64,000 nt of DNA, taken from NCBI GenBank assembly GCA_902702965.1, contig CACRXP010000387.1:460052-524051 (forward strand), written 5' to 3'. Made by a program: the position numbers and the translations under genes. Source of the stretch: Spirometra erinaceieuropaei. Lineage: Eukaryota > Platyhelminthes > Cestoda > Diphyllobothriidea > Diphyllobothriidae. This document shows positions 42,635 to 55,700 of this stretch, in pieces; the first letter of the stretch is position 1, and every line of letters starts with the position of its first letter. The notes below the pieces were generated by a model. That model saw only the letters and a program-made list of their open reading frames with translations, did no database searches and had not been told where the DNA came from.

Positions 42635-42939
42635 GACCACCAGCAGCTGGGACCAGAAACACAGACATGCGCACAGACGCACCTGAAGCAGTTAATCCAC
42701 CACTGGGGTCTATCAGATGGGTCGTAGGCACTTCATGGAACAGAAGTTCATCAGTGTCTCGCCACGTGTCATTCTCTGTCTCCGCAGATCGAGTATATGT
42801 TCAATCAGGAGTGGGCGCACACCATTATATTGGCTCCCGAAGCAAACGAGTTCCGTATGTGTGGCAAAGGTCACGAACAGGCAACCAACTACCAGGCCGA
42901 CGTCGGCCACGTTATAACAGCAGTCTGCGCCAATGCGCG

Positions 42940-44400
42940 TTAATTGTATTTCGTCATCCCCTTGGCATTGGCTACGCCCGCTTCTATTTGTCCTTGAGAA
43001 ATTTGTACGTGGCATTTAAATCGATATGCCGATTGACGCATGCATTCCAGAGATTCGCGACATTTACTTGTTGGGCAGGCGCCACCAATGAAAGTGTTTT
43101 CAAATGCAAATTTGTGTCCAGTATCTAGCGTGCGCATAGCAACCTGAGATAGATGATCTCATCTCCTCACCTCTAACTGATGTTCGTGCATGCGGGTTCA
43201 GACAGATTCCCCAGTCTGGCCACAGTAGACGACATCACAACCGGTACATGAGGTCTTGTACACAACACATTTTCTATCGAAATAGCTAACCCCGCCCTTA
43301 GAGCGTACTGGCTGTGTACGCAACGTGGTTGCAGGTCGGTGTGTTATTTGTATCTGATGTTTTTTCAGCTGTCTTTTGACGAGCTCAGATACATTTTTCG
43401 CGTACGGGAGAGTCCGCCAGGGGAATGTTTTTGATGCCTGTGTGGCCGTAGTGTTCGAAATACCTGTCTGTTTGAACACGTGCTTCATAGACTGACGTAC
43501 AAAGTCACACGGGTACCCGTTGTGGAAAAATAATTTGTAGAGATTTCATTTCTGCTTGATAACTTTCTTCATCGGAGCAATGTGTTTTGGCCCGATTTAG
43601 CAGGCTGCTGACAGAACGCCTCTATACGAGACGGGAATACTTGCTCTCGAAATGTAGGATGACATTTGAATATGTTTCTTTGCGATAAACTGAAGTGTGC
43701 AGGGATCCATCAACTTTCCTAGATACAAGGACATCCAGAAATGAGAGTTGTCCATCAACAAGAGTTTTCGAAGTAAACTTGATTCCTAAAAATGTGGAAT
43801 TAATATTCGTGCGGAGCAGACCTAATTGGTTTTTTCTGACATTGATAAATGTGTCATCAACATAGCGCAGTCATACTTTTGGGTTTATTTTAGGAAGGGC
43901 TATGGATTCCAGTTTCCACATTATGGTTTCTTCTAGAAAGCCAGATACAGGCCACCTCATAGGAGCACCTTTCAGTTGCCGATAACATTGGTTGGCGAAA
44001 GAAAAGTTGGTTTCCCGACAAACATCAAGCAGTTGAGTAGAGCGTCGACAGGTACATAAGTGGTGTAGGCCTGAGGGAGTTCTTCGGTGCAGCATCTCGA
44101 TAAATGTAATGGAATCGAGGTGAAGAGGAGGACTATATTGAATAAATTCATCATCTCTTCGGTTAGAACACGCAGTCTTTTTAATTTGTCTAGGAGCTCA
44201 TTTTAATCTTTAATGCGTTTCTTGGAGTTTTTTGTAAGTGGATGTAGATGGTGAAACAGTTACTTACAAATCTTGTAGTTTGGTGCACTGATTAGGAGAT
44301 TAGTTGTCGCAGTGAGTGAACTTTAGGAAGTCCATCCGTCTTGGTTATTGTAGGTTCTTCTTCTTCTCCTTCTTCTAAGGATTTGGCCAGAATTCCTGAG
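42940..44400 (-). pseudogene. Penelope-like element 1: RT and GIY-YIG endonuclease (decayed)
   Basis: On the minus strand the order is: RVLTEEMMNLFNIV-type region (about 44150), FSFANQCYRQLKGAPMRWPV (RT motif with GxPM), GFLEETIMWKLES, a TGA at 43871-43873 where Trp is expected, then LRYVDDTFINV (the YVDD box lies at about 43852-43863), QLSFLDVLVSRKVDGSLHTS, a linker, and the endonuclease CVVYKTSCTGCDVVYCGQTGES with TRMHEHQL after it. The C-terminal region ends near 42940 and continues into the 375-bp repeats. Stops and frameshifts are several but the domain order is complete. PLEs replicate by target-primed reverse transcription (family knowledge). Confidence 0.85.
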
Positions 44401-44560
44401 ATTAATTGCTTTCCTGTAAGGCAAGGGTATTATACCGTACTCAAGACATAGATACTAGCTAAAAGCCCAGAAACGTGTATCAGCAATATATTGTCGCTGC
44501 GTGACACATTTATATGTAAATACTCGAGATCAAGATACTTTATCGCATTCATCCCTCCTC

Positions 44561-44592
44561 GAAGAAGAAGAAGAAGAAGAAGAAGAAGAAGA
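44561..44592. repeat. (GAA)n microsatellite
   Basis: About ten GAA units between two PLE fragments. Confidence 0.93.
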
Positions 44593-44839
44593 GGCAGAAG
44601 AGGAGAAGTGTCCACTGACCAAATACTATTTGTACTGACTTTACGGAAAATTCCTCGTTTCTACCATCAGAGTGGTCCAGTTGCTGTTCCGGTTGGTGTT
44701 GACTTATAGAACCTCGCAGCTCGGCTTGTGTTGTAACCCTGCTCGACGCACGAACATTGACCTGCCCGTTTGTTGCTGACTAACTTTAACCTCTCTGAGC
44801 TTGACTGCTGGCGGACTCGCGCGACCTTTGTTCCCATTA

Positions 44840-46190
44840 CAATCGGCGTATTTGTAGCCAAGTCAGCATGCCTGGTAGATTTCTCACGTCAGTCGGCGGA
44901 CTGCTTAGTCGTTGGTGTTCACGCGAATCCCGTTCAGATTCGTTGGCCCGTCGGTGACACAATGTTGGGCATTGGTAACGTCACCTCCGACCACCACCTT
45001 CCTCTTTTCCGTGAGCGTCGGCTCTCATGCTCAGCATGCTCGCCTCCCCTATCGGCTCTGTTCCGACCGATCTGAGCCTGATGCGTAGCGCCTAGTAGGC
45101 GGGATGTGGGTCCATGGCTCGGTTGATGGCGAAAGTCCAGGACCAATTTTCGAGCGCCAGTGTGGCCATCATCTCATTGGCACGGCCGATCACCAAAGAC
45201 GAAACCGTGGTCCATGTGTTACATCTGGCCATAGACCAAGGACGGTCTATTCATTCAGCTGATTGTAAATTGATGCTCGTTAAATCTTATGCCAAGGCAG
45301 TTGCCCGTTTCATCATATCCGGCGGTTGAACGTGAACAAAATTTCAGGACAGTTCCAGGAACTCAATGGCGTGCACTCGCTCGAGTTGTTGGTCGGTTTC
45401 GTCGTATTTTTCTCGGAGAAGGCCGTCGATAGCTTCAATAGCGAGATAACGTCAAACGAGAGCATCATCTCGCCTGCCTCAAATTCTAGCTATTGGATGC
45501 CAGTTAAAAACTCTTCTTAACCTGTCTATCGCCTCAGTAATGTTGTTTTCGAGGTTTTGGACTGGCTGGCAGTCGCGGGCGCATAAGATTCCTTCTCCAT
45601 CAATAGATTTCCCAGCTTCCTACAGTATTCGGCCTTGTCAGAAAGCAGGGTGAAGTTATCCTTCATCCTCCATATTCTCAGAAGTTCTCAGGCTTTTGAT
45701 TCGGAAATCGCCATCTGCCATTTTTGCTGGAGGATTAACCAGGACACGTGTTGCCGCGTGGAATGTTTGTACTCCCCACCCGCTTCGTATTGCTAGAATG
45801 CCGGTTCGAAGAATGTAATGAAGACTTCCGTTAGAGTATTTCTTTTGCGAACTTTGTGTCATAGGAAAGAATTGCTAGCTGTGGCCGGGCGAGACAAAAT
45901 ACGAGGAGGTTGTGAACCAGATTCCCGTCAGAGGTCAGTTATCTTGGTGGAATTATTTTCTTAACTTTGTTAAGCACTTTGACGTCTCCAAACTTCCGGT
46001 GGCACTGAGCACTTTCGAGGGTTGACAGCTCATGAACCGTTAAGGTTGACTGGCAAGCGGGTAAGTGGCATTCTACTTTTCGGCGGTATTTGTGGATACG
46101 TGCGTGGCAGTTTTGTACGAACATCCTGATCATTCGCTTCTTTAAGTCTGACATCATCCGCTCACATAGGCCAGTGTTCACAGACGGTCT
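44840..46190 (-). pseudogene. Penelope-like element 4, internally deleted
   Basis: On the minus strand an N-terminal PLE-like region reads TLTVHELSTLESAQCHRKFG (about 46000), then FTLLSDKAEYCRKLGNLLME, LAIEAIDGLLREKYDETDQQ, and finally ENWSWTFAINRAMDPHPAY and LRIRLRSVGTEPIGEAS from the C terminus. The RT catalytic part and the endonuclease core between these are missing, so this copy carries a large internal deletion and many stops. Confidence 0.65.
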
Positions 46191-46376
46191 ATATCTGAGA
46201 CATAAAGGTAAGGCACTTCAGTTATGAGACCGGTGCGGAAGGAGGAGATGAAGTACTTACACGTCCTACCTAAAGCTAATGGTTATCAAAAGTTCTTCAT
46301 ACGGAAGTGCTTCCGGAAGCCCTAATTTGAGCGGTTGAGCGGAAAAAACCCGAAGCTATGGCTCGCGATCCCCTAG

Positions 46377-47220
46377 ATGAGAAACGTTTCAGAAACGATG
46401 CCAAGAATTCTAAAGTCTTTTGGGATTGGCGTGGTTCATAAACTAGAATTCATGATCAGACAGCAAATAATGTGGACCAAACCTCCTCCATCAGTAACAG
46501 AACAATCAGCAATGGTCTACAACATACCATGCAAAAAGTGTGATGCGAGGTATATCGTTGAAAGGGATTAACGCCTTGGCACAGGAGTGCATAAACACAA
46601 GATTACAATCAACCCTAAAACAGTTGCGCCTTTGAGAAGGCGAGGGTAACTGGCCATGCCAGTGAGAAGATGGCCAGACTGATGCTTTAAAGTTGTTCCT
46701 CGAAGGGCACGCTTAACAGAGCCGCAGAACTGCATCCAGCCTACCAGGCACTATGCACAAGGCTAAAATCGGTTCGGACAAGGCCAGTAGGACAGTCAAG
46801 CAAAATCACGCATGGCCGATAGATGATGACAGCGGAAAATAAAGAGGAACTGATCCGAGGTACAGTAACCAGCGTGGAACTACCTCACTGCCGCTCCCAC
46901 AAGGCCGAAATTAAATCGCTCGAGCACTAACAACTGATCGGCCCCTTGCCAGACGAGGAGCAGGCTAACAGGCGCACTGACGTGCAGGCAATTACTGCGG
47001 CTGCAAAAGGACGAAGATCAGGGGGGCCCACCATCGGTCAATCTAGGAGAAGCAAACACTAATAAGCAGCGAACGGGCAGGCCAAATTTGGTGCGTTGAG
47101 CACAGGTATAACACCAGGCAGGGATCAATGCTGAAGCAGTCAACGACAGCAGGTACAACAAACATACTACTCTAATGATGAAAACGAGGGAGTTTACGGA
47201 ACGTCAGTCCAAATATATTT
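46377..47220 (+). pseudogene. Penelope-like element 3: endonuclease end and 3' region
   Basis: This begins inside a PLE: SFGIGVVHKLEFMIRQQIM, then the GIY-YIG region MVYNIPCKKCDARYIVERD with the usual Gly replaced by Val, RLGTGVHKHK, a shifted frame FEKARVTGHASEKMARLM, and LNRAAELHPAYQALCTRLKS to about 46800. Untranslated 3' sequence continues to a hammerhead-like motif at 47166-47210. No RT domain is present; the copy is 5'-truncated. Confidence 0.8.
47166..47210 (+). ncRNA. Decayed hammerhead-like motif at PLE 3 terminus
   Basis: ACTCTAATGA corresponds to ACT-CTGATGA with one change. Stem II AAAAC/GTTTA follows, then GGAACGTCAGT corresponds to GAAACGTC-AGT with one change. ACT and AGT can pair as stem I. 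The order is the same as in the PLE pair at 35091-35911, in a different sequence context. Confidence 0.45.
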
Positions 47221-47309
47221 CGGTTCATGAGCTCGTCCCTTCTTCTTCGTTTTCTCGAGTCAGGATGATCACGTTATATATTTATTTGTGTATATAAGGG
47301 AATTATAAA

Positions 47310-47480
47310 CACTGACAAAAAAGACTGGGATGGTCAATTCTGGTTCCTTAGTCGTCGTCAGCCAACCTTACCCAGCCTCAAGTTGGACGCACCTGAGGCT
47401 TAGAACACATGTTTTCTGATTATTAATCGTTAAGTTACAGGCTCGTTGTCCTATCGGTTGCCATGCAATGATAATAAACA
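47310..47480 (-). repeat. tRNA-derived SINE, copy 2 (diverged)
   Basis: It shares with 41340-41600 the blocks GGCTGACGACG (minus strand), ACCAGAA and GGACAACGAGCC. The tRNA-like head is heavily changed. Confidence 0.55.
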
Positions 47481-49839
47481 TGCACACTGTGCTCACTTAT
47501 TTCAGGCGAAAACACGTGTTTATTCATTTTGTCCATTTGGAAATCCCTGTCTATATGCACATAGTCAAGCAGATATCCGCAAATGACAGATGCGATGGAA
47601 ATCAAGAGAGATTTGGTTAATATCTAAAAGATGACGACTATTGCGCAAATGTCAACAATCACAAAACAAAAATCTACTTAACTGGCTAAAGTATAGCTTC
47701 GAGTAGTGGATCGTAAAGTGGAAAGTCACCCAGCGAACTAATGCAGATACCGGACTCATGCTCATTTAATAAGGAGGAATAAATAGATGACCAAAATGAG
47801 TAAAGCAATTAACATGAGCGCTGACAGGTATCAGAAAATAGAAGTCAAAGATTGATACTTCTCCTTGGCGTACAACAGTAAGGACCAGGAAATAAAATTC
47901 TATGAGCGTTTTTTTTCGGGCAAAGTATGTGATGGTAATTACAACGGCGTAAGTGCTGATGGATTGTCCTGAGAGTTCGTTAAACTCAGATTGTATGAGA
48001 GTTTGGCAATAAGCAGCGTAGTTGCGATAGCTAAACATCTGAGCATTCTCTGACTGGGCGTAATGCATGCAGTAACTGAAGCAGTACCTGACCAGCCAAA
48101 ATGATTTTCAATGCTTGCTTAAACATAGTCTGGGCAGAAGCTATCGGCACGATCCAAGCCACTGGTGACGACACGCTTATCACTGCTGCACAAGAAACAG
48201 CTTACGCACTCAGAAAGGAGGGTTATTAATCCGTCCACGAGTTTGAATTAGATATATGAGTTTTGAGTGCAAAATCCTCAGAAATTAGTATTTGTCCTAA
48301 CTTTTCTAAATTTCCTTTGTAAAAATTGCCCCATTTTGAAAACCTTCGGCAAAACCATGAAGACTTACGCTTACAGATGAAAAAACTCATTCTGCTGGAA
48401 AACGGAAGTCAGCAGTTTTTAACTTCCCTTCGCGCCACGAGAGATGTGCAGACTAGCCGAGGCAAACCTAGGACAAATTGCAATAATTTTGTTTGCTAAA
48501 AACCAAAAACTACTTTACTGCCCGGAAGACATGGCAACGCATTTGCCCTTATTCAATTTCTAACACAATGCCAAAAGCAGACTACCAAAATTCCCAACAC
48601 AAATATGAAGTTGCGAAATGAATCCCGAAAGTTCATACGAAGTTAGGGAAAAAATGGGGTGCCATGCAATTGCGCTAAAATAAAGTGTGCTTTCCAGCCG
48701 AATATTATTTGCCAGCAAGAAATGGATGGTCAAATAGCTAAGGTGGTTATATGGGACTATCGTGTCCCGAAAGTGAAATCACTCACCCGATTTGTGGCGG
48801 GTTCAAATATAAACTTATTTCACTGGCTTACAAATTCTTCAGAGAAGACATTGTCTGGTGGCAGAGGTTTCCACAAAAAAGATGTAGAACAAATTGCTTC
48901 CAAAGGTATTTTCCAGACCGAACTTCATAAAAAGCAGTTAAAAAAATGAAAGTTCTTTAAGGCGTGGGAAACTATGTAGAAGCCAGTTGTCAAAATTACG
49001 ATGGCTTACTTTTCGAGATAGAATGATCATTGCTGAAGCACCGTTATCTAATGTTTTAGGAAGGCAATGCGTTTTGTCCTTATGAGTTATAAAAAAGCAT
49101 GCAAAGTTAGAGCCTTAAGGCCCACTTCGATCTGATAGAAAACAGTCTCGACGCAAGCATGACAAACTGTAACGCTTCCACGAAAAATGTCAAGACAATT
49201 AACCACTTTTTAAGTTTTGGTGCAAGGGGTGAAGTCGTAGCAAAGCAAACAGCAATAATTTACTAATTTTGACCGTTGTTAAGACGATCAATTAACTAAT
49301 GCCTGTTGCTTCATAGGACGGACTAATAATAAGGGAGAATAGTTGCATTACAATTATTTCAGAGAGTAAATATTGCTCACTTTTGATGATAACTGAACAA
49401 TACACTTGCTCCCTTATGAGTAAGTAGTAAAAAAATGAAATACGATGCCATGGTGAAGCGCTCCTTCATGGCTGACTATAATGAGAGACAATAGCCCAAT
49501 CGGTTCCTTGTGAGTGAGCTTATGCTCGTTTGGTTATAAAACGCTTGACACGATACATTTAGAACTTCTTTATGTAGTTCACTCTAACTTGTTTCCTTGT
49601 TTTTTTAGTTGAATTAAATTGAGCCAAATTCGCGTTCTTCAAATCGGCCGTATTCTAAAAAAACGGTTAATGAGCTAAAATAAGTCAAGGCAACTTAGAG
49701 GCTTCACCTCACGCACATTCCGATATGCGGTTATATTTACCCGAAAATTTTGCCCTTGTAATTCTGTTTATGAGAGAATAGCAAAAACCAACACTTTGGG
49801 AGTGACTGCCAGAATAATAGTCTTTAGAACAAAGATCTA
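47481..49839. other. AT-rich intergenic DNA, nothing recognised
   Basis: An ORF at 48659-48949 (96 codons, plus) has no motif I recognise and could be chance or a transposon relic. Nothing else is supportable. Confidence 0.45.
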
Positions 49840-50799
49840 CAGTAGTTGTGTCATCTCAACAAATGTTATTTGAAGTTCTGAAATGCGTTTTTTGGTTCAA
49901 AAAGATGATTTAGGTGGGGTTTTAATATTAATTGTCGTGTACTACAATCCCAAGATGATTCAGTCACGTCAGGACTCAGGCTTTTGAACGAGCTTCCTTT
50001 CGGCAATCTGCAAGACTACACACTGTAAGAGACGGCTACTAATATAATGTGAAGTTCCTCATTTTGTTTTCGATGTCCTTATAAATTTAAATATATTCTA
50101 CAGTTAACATGTAAAAGAATATTCTTTCTTACACTCATTTGATGGCAAATGACTTCTTCTTTAAATTTAAGGCATGAACAAAGAACGCCTTTGTTTGCAA
50201 GAAAACCTTTTCAATTCCCGAATAATTATGAGGCCGGTCTGTCATCACAAATGCATTCAGGGTTTCCAAAATACAAGCTGCATTTCTTCCATGTGGAGAA
50301 ATCATGCATTTCTGTATGCTAATAGGAATATTCTATGTGGAGCTTACAAAATGTTGCAAGGGCTGCCGACCGCGTTGTATACTTTATGAATAACACTGTC
50401 AAATGAGCAGATATGATGATCTATGAATGGACATTTCACGGTCTAAAAAATCTCATGGCTAAAAATTTGCCTGGAACCAAGAAGTACCATTCCCCCAAGC
50501 ACGGAATTCAAAAAAGCAGTAATTTGCAACCAAACGACACAAGAAAGAATATTTTTACAAATGTTTTAGTGAGATTTAGTTGAATTTATAATAGCATCTA
50601 AAATAATAGAGAAAATTCCATACTTCGAGAGTAGTCATTTTAAAGAGCGTTGTTTATGCAGCCAGCATCTGGAGTGATTGGAATACCTTGGGCTTATGCT
50701 GCAACGATGATTAATATTACAACACTACCTAAATAACTTTTTTTGAATTATAAACACATATCAGAATATCGGTTAGTGTTTCATGAGATAACACATCTG
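49840..50799. mobile_element. Foldback (palindromic) element, copy 5
   Basis: This is the most diverged copy, about 960 bp. The left end TA-CAGTAGTTGTGTCATCTC matches the right end complement CAGATGTGTTATCTC; the right flank is CG rather than TA. The arms keep the CTGAAATGCG and AACATGTAAAAGAATATTC-type blocks. The core is oriented like copy 3. Confidence 0.7.
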
Positions 50800-53700
50800 C
50801 GATACTTTACATTTTATTTGATTCGGAGAAACGCTATCAAAGCTGCATGTTAAAGTTTTATGGTGTCTGTACTATTTGTTTGCCAGGATTAACCGGTCAT
50901 AATATCTGGTTATAGATAATTTATCAAAATGTCAAAAAACGAATTAGTAGTTAATGTTAAAGCGACAATCTGGACGGGCGATCAGATGAAGACGCGAGTG
51001 TTTTTATTACGTATGCATTGTGGGATTCTACGGACGATATTGTTGTCATCAAGTGTATCATAAGGTGCCTCTTTGATTCAACCTAAAATTAGCACCGATG
51101 ACTATAAATTACGAAGGAGAACAAAATGTGCACTTATCGAATCTGCCTAAATAATGGGAGGTGAGCGACTGGGCGTTCACATGCCGATGTGCGTACTTAC
51201 TGACCTGAATCTCAGAGCATCCCATATCTGGTGGTAAGAAATTTACTGAGGGCGCAACACAGTTTTGAGAAAACTCAAATTGCAAAACTCTGAAAAACCC
51301 GACTTGCTTAATTTCTGGCACAGCTAGCACACTATTAAACTCTTATCTATAATTATCTGCCTGACGTTTACATGTCCAAATCTTCAACAGTCATATTACA
51401 TGACAAAATTAAAATGCAGTATGTTAGGATGAAACGAGGTGCACACTACCTCCACTAGTTGGCGTAAAGACAGAGATCGTCCGTTTGTTACCTTCTTAGT
51501 GTGAACATTTGTGTGCGGATGACTGATACACTATTAGATAGAACAAAGAAATTAGGTCGAATAGTCAGAAACAACTTCCATTTTTATGGCCTACTGAAAC
51601 TTGGAAGTTAACGATCGGAAAACATGTGCTACCACAAGGGCGCACATTGTCGGACCTCAATTCTCATCGGGTGTCCGATTTTCTGGATCGTGATAAGTAA
51701 GCACTCTTCACGCTTTGGTCCTTTTTATTAGAGGGAAAATGTTTCTTCTCAGCGCAGTAACAAGCTGAGGCGCGACTTTAAGTCTCGTTTTAGTATGCAA
51801 AGTTGAGTCTCGGGTGGCGGTCAGGAGAAGTGCGACATCTACGCTATGTGTTCGAATTTGCTGCAATTGAGAAGTAGAAAAAAAAAACAAAACAAAGAGA
51901 TTGCAGGTCTGGATTTGACAGTGATTATCAGTTTTTGGAACTAAGTCGGGCTGGAACCCAAGAAGTCACCATGAAGACCGCATTGTATCCACTGCACGCG
52001 GTAACCTCCAAGCACAAGTCCGACGTCATCGCTGAATGCTCTTCATGCTGCTTGTCAGCACCAACAGAAGCAACCCCCTAGTAATGTGTTCCCATACAAA
52101 CTCCCACATTTCTAAACTGCATTTGCTACGAAGCCTCGAGATTTTTAAGCACTGAACCTTATCTATATGATTATTACGAGTAAATTTTGTACTGTGTCAT
52201 CAACAGTAAATCCCTCGTGATTTTATCATATGCGGTTACCGTGTTTCTTTCTGCGTCCTTGTGGAATACGCTGCAGTTAAGCGAATAAGTAAGGCAGGCA
52301 TTCTGTCAGATGTATCATGTTCGGGGTAAATGGTCAAATGACGAGTAGACCATTTGATTTCAAGGAAATGAATAAGGTAAACATACTGTCAAAAGTATCC
52401 ATTCTGACTTTGATAACCAAGTGAAGACGTCCACTCAACAAAAGTGAGTGACGACCATTTAAGCACCGGTTTCGTGAAGTAGTTATATTTCAGTCTTGCC
52501 CTGTACTGCTCACAGAGGATTACAGTCACAGTATATAGACAAAGGCGTCCTACGCATGTTAAATAAACGATGAAAAAGCGAGTAATATTGGCGGCCAAGC
52601 GTTCGGACTTCTCAGTTCCAACGTTCCAGTCGGACTGGACTTGTCAGCTTCTATGTGAAAGCGCCCTCCTTTGTCAATCTCGTGTAAGTTTTCCAACAAG
52701 ATAAAACTCTAGCGACGGTCCACATCAGACATAGCTTATGAAAAGCCCCTGGAATAGGCTAGACGATGTTTCTCAAAGTGGAGTACAGTGCAAGAAACTC
52801 AAAACCATTCGAATCATTTCATAAACTAAAACATCAGCGACACGTGATTGCCATTTAAGGAAACTGGATCACATTCATAGGCAATCTTTCAGAACAGGAG
52901 GACATTGCGAAAGAAGAAGCGCTTTGCTAGATGTGAGACCCCTGACAAGCAGTTGATATCATCGTCATATTAATTGACCTATTTCTCTACCCAGAATGTC
53001 ACGTTATTCCACTGAAGTAAATTCTGTAGCTTGTGGGAGAATTTGTAATTACATCTGTTGACTTGAGAGTGATGTTCACCGATTGGCACTGGTTACAGAC
53101 CGAGATATACGCCTTTCGTTTTGTTTAAAACGCAGATCTGGAGACCTCGCAAACTTTAACATGGCAACGACTAATGCCGAATGAAAAGATGCTGCCAAAT
53201 GGACTGGGCAGACAGAAATGGTAATTTTTCGTCGGGCATACCTAACCTTCTAGTCCAGAAAGCCTACGACTTGAAGTGTCCATTAGTGCTGATTTAAAGG
53301 CAATTAACGAGGCAAAAGTCAACTTCTGGAATGTAGATAACCCAGCAGCGATAGTCTTCAGGAAAAAGTTCTCCGTGTTAATCGACACTTCGCGGGCATC
53401 ATGAATAAGGCAAAGGTTTGGAGGTCGACCTCATAAAGGTACTATCAGTGCAGTCTAGACCCTTCATTCAACCTTCATCTCCGTACTATCGGCGTTGCAT
53501 GTGCGGCAGCAGATCTTCACAAGTTGAGCCGTTTGCAGCCCTTAAAATTCTGGTTGATTATTATTTGTAAATGGGACCTCCTAATTCCAGAATCGTGTGC
53601 TGGAGGATTCTGTAAAGGCGCTGTGGCCTATACTGACTTCAGACCTATCTTAAATGGGCGAAAACAACCGCAATATCATAACGCCATCTCACGACACACG

Positions 53701-55378
53701 TCAAGCTCATTGAACACGGTGGTAGTTATTTCCAATGCACGAAAAAAGCAAAGGCTACCTTAGCGAGGATTTAGCATCACGTATACTGGAAGATAGCCAC
53801 AGGTTAACCCGTAAACTGTAACATGTTTACTGATGACGGATCACCTTTCTAGCCATGAGCATTATATGGTGGCACGAGTCTGGACCTCATATAGACCAAT
53901 TTCGATGGGGCCAACGCAACAGCTCTGCATTCCACTTGGGGGTGACATATGCATAAAGTACACCAAAGAATATGGTTCGCTTGAGTCCTCAACTTTTTCT
54001 CTTGATTTCAACGCAAGAAGGGATACACAGACGATAAAATATTCATATTAGTCTTTTAAGAGACTTCAATTTTGAAATTTGTTGTTAAAACAACAGCGTG
54101 TTTCTGTCTTCACAGTTTACCAGTGGAAGAATAGTTTGAGACAGCTGGCATAATTATAAACCCAATCTACTGATCACGGGCTTACTAATGTTGTTGGCAA
54201 AACACGCAACACGGAAACAGCCAGAAATCTCAAGGAGACCTCTTTAAGGCAAAATTCCAGGTGATGTGAGTCGTTTTTAACGGCATAGGCTTAGAACTCA
54301 TTTTGAGAATCGTAAGAAAGTATAAAAACTCAGATTGTGTTCAAAATGCTGTAATTAAATAGTCGACGAAACTATCCAAATTATAAGTGAAGTGAGTAAA
54401 CAATTAGTGGAAAACATAGTAGGCAACTTCTTTCTTGCAAATGATTGGCGATTCATCCTCGGAAGGATAAAGCAGTTCGACCATCGTGAAAGATGATGTC
54501 TACCGTCTGCCCCAAGGCATAATGGGTGCAGGAAGGGGAAGTACGCATGGATTAGTTCATAACGATTGTAAACTTGCACATAATGTGGTGTACATTTTCT
54601 TCCCCTACCCACAAGGAGCTCAGTGGAAATATGGAGCCCAGGAGCCCGGATGTGAACTCGACTGCAGTGAATGAAAAAGACTGGACAGTCCCTCCGCACG
54701 TGTCACACACTTGAAAAGATTAAACTCACTAAACTAGACAAAATGCAGACGTAATAACACTGACCGTGCAATTGGCAACACACAATATAAAAGCTATTCC
54801 AAGAAATACTTCTCTGTATACCCGAAAACGTGAGTTCCAGACAGTAGCTGAGATGCGAACTAGATCGTTAATTTGTAAAACCTAACTACTGTCCTGTCCC
54901 ATAATGTTGAAATACTCGCAAGAGGTGACAGCTGGGCAGGTTGTGAGCTTCTCGAGTCTTCACTTTTTGGCTCGGATTCAGTGAAAAAACGATTGATTTC
55001 CCTAATATAAATCTCTGTCTAGGCGAAGTAAATAATTAGATGGTGAGCACATAGGTATTGCCCCTGGGATGGTAGAAAGAGGCAAATGATATGTGATTTG
55101 TCATTCGGACTTGGCCGCCTAGGCTATTATCAATCCAAATGGGAGTAAATACGTTAGATGCGGCGGCCACCGATTCCATAGGTGTGTGGAGGTGCATTTG
55201 CTACACCAAATGCTTACTGCAACCTCGTGTCTACATTACCCTTACCTGCTTCTACCTCTAATGCTCGAATGTGAACTCTTCACTTTAGGCTAATAAAGCA
55301 TCTTATCCAGCTACCGATTTCATTGCTTTGAAAGCGAAAATGCTATCAAAGGGATCAGCGATTAGCCAAAAATATGGT
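50800..55378. other. AT-rich intergenic DNA, nothing recognised
   Basis: About 4.6 kb with only short ORFs (for example 52389-52598, 53524-53763, 54355-54699). None has a domain I can name. It may be old, fully decayed transposon sequence. Confidence 0.45.
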
Positions 55379-55700
55379 CGAATGTGGTTTGGTGGCCCCA
55401 GCTGGAGTAAGTAACCCTCAGTCGCCTCTAATACGGGACCGGTGGTAATAGGGATTTATATAGGTGGAGCTGGGGAAAGCACAAGCGACGAGGTAAAGTA
55501 GTTGTATGCTAAAGAAAAGCTATTGAAAGTGCGTGGTTGTACTTTCAATGGTTGAGAAATAGCTGTGCTAACTCTTAACCCTAACCCCAAACCATCATCC
55601 ATAACCATAACCCCTAACCCTTAACCCCAACCTCAACAGTATTGTGTCCATCAGGTGTAGTTACCAAACCACACCTTACCAAAAATATTATTCGGACATA
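55379..55700. repeat. Dispersed repeat with internal telomere-like tract, copy B
   Basis: This matches 10170-10680: ACCGGTGGTAATAGGG, GACGAGGTAAAGTAG, AAAGAAAAGCTATTG. It has a degenerate CCCTAA tract at 55573-55633 and then CAACAGTATTGTGTCCATCAGG. It lacks the 175-bp segment of copy A. Confidence 0.7.

Larger units (their letters stand above)
41829..42930. repeat. Inverted array of 375-bp PLE terminal repeats
   Basis: This is a palindrome centred on the (TA)n at 42396-42425 with arms of about 500 bp. Each arm is about 1.4 units of a tandem repeat. Landmark GATCGGT recurs at 41994 and 42369, and GGGCGCACACC at 42438 and 42813, both exactly 375 bp apart. The right arm continues without a break into the 3' end of the minus-strand PLE coding region at 42940. 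A 43-bp inverted scrap (41829-41871) precedes the left arm. The frame ending VKPIDRCAPFPV is open in several copies and may be the PLE ORF terminus. Confidence 0.75.

Noticed and set aside
41829..42930. CRISPR-like or bacterial repeat array
   Set aside because: Units are 375 bp, inverted about a centre, and contiguous with a PLE. The window is eukaryotic.
48659..48949. 96-codon ORF as a host gene
   Set aside because: No motif, no splice-site or promoter context, and it lies among decayed repeats.
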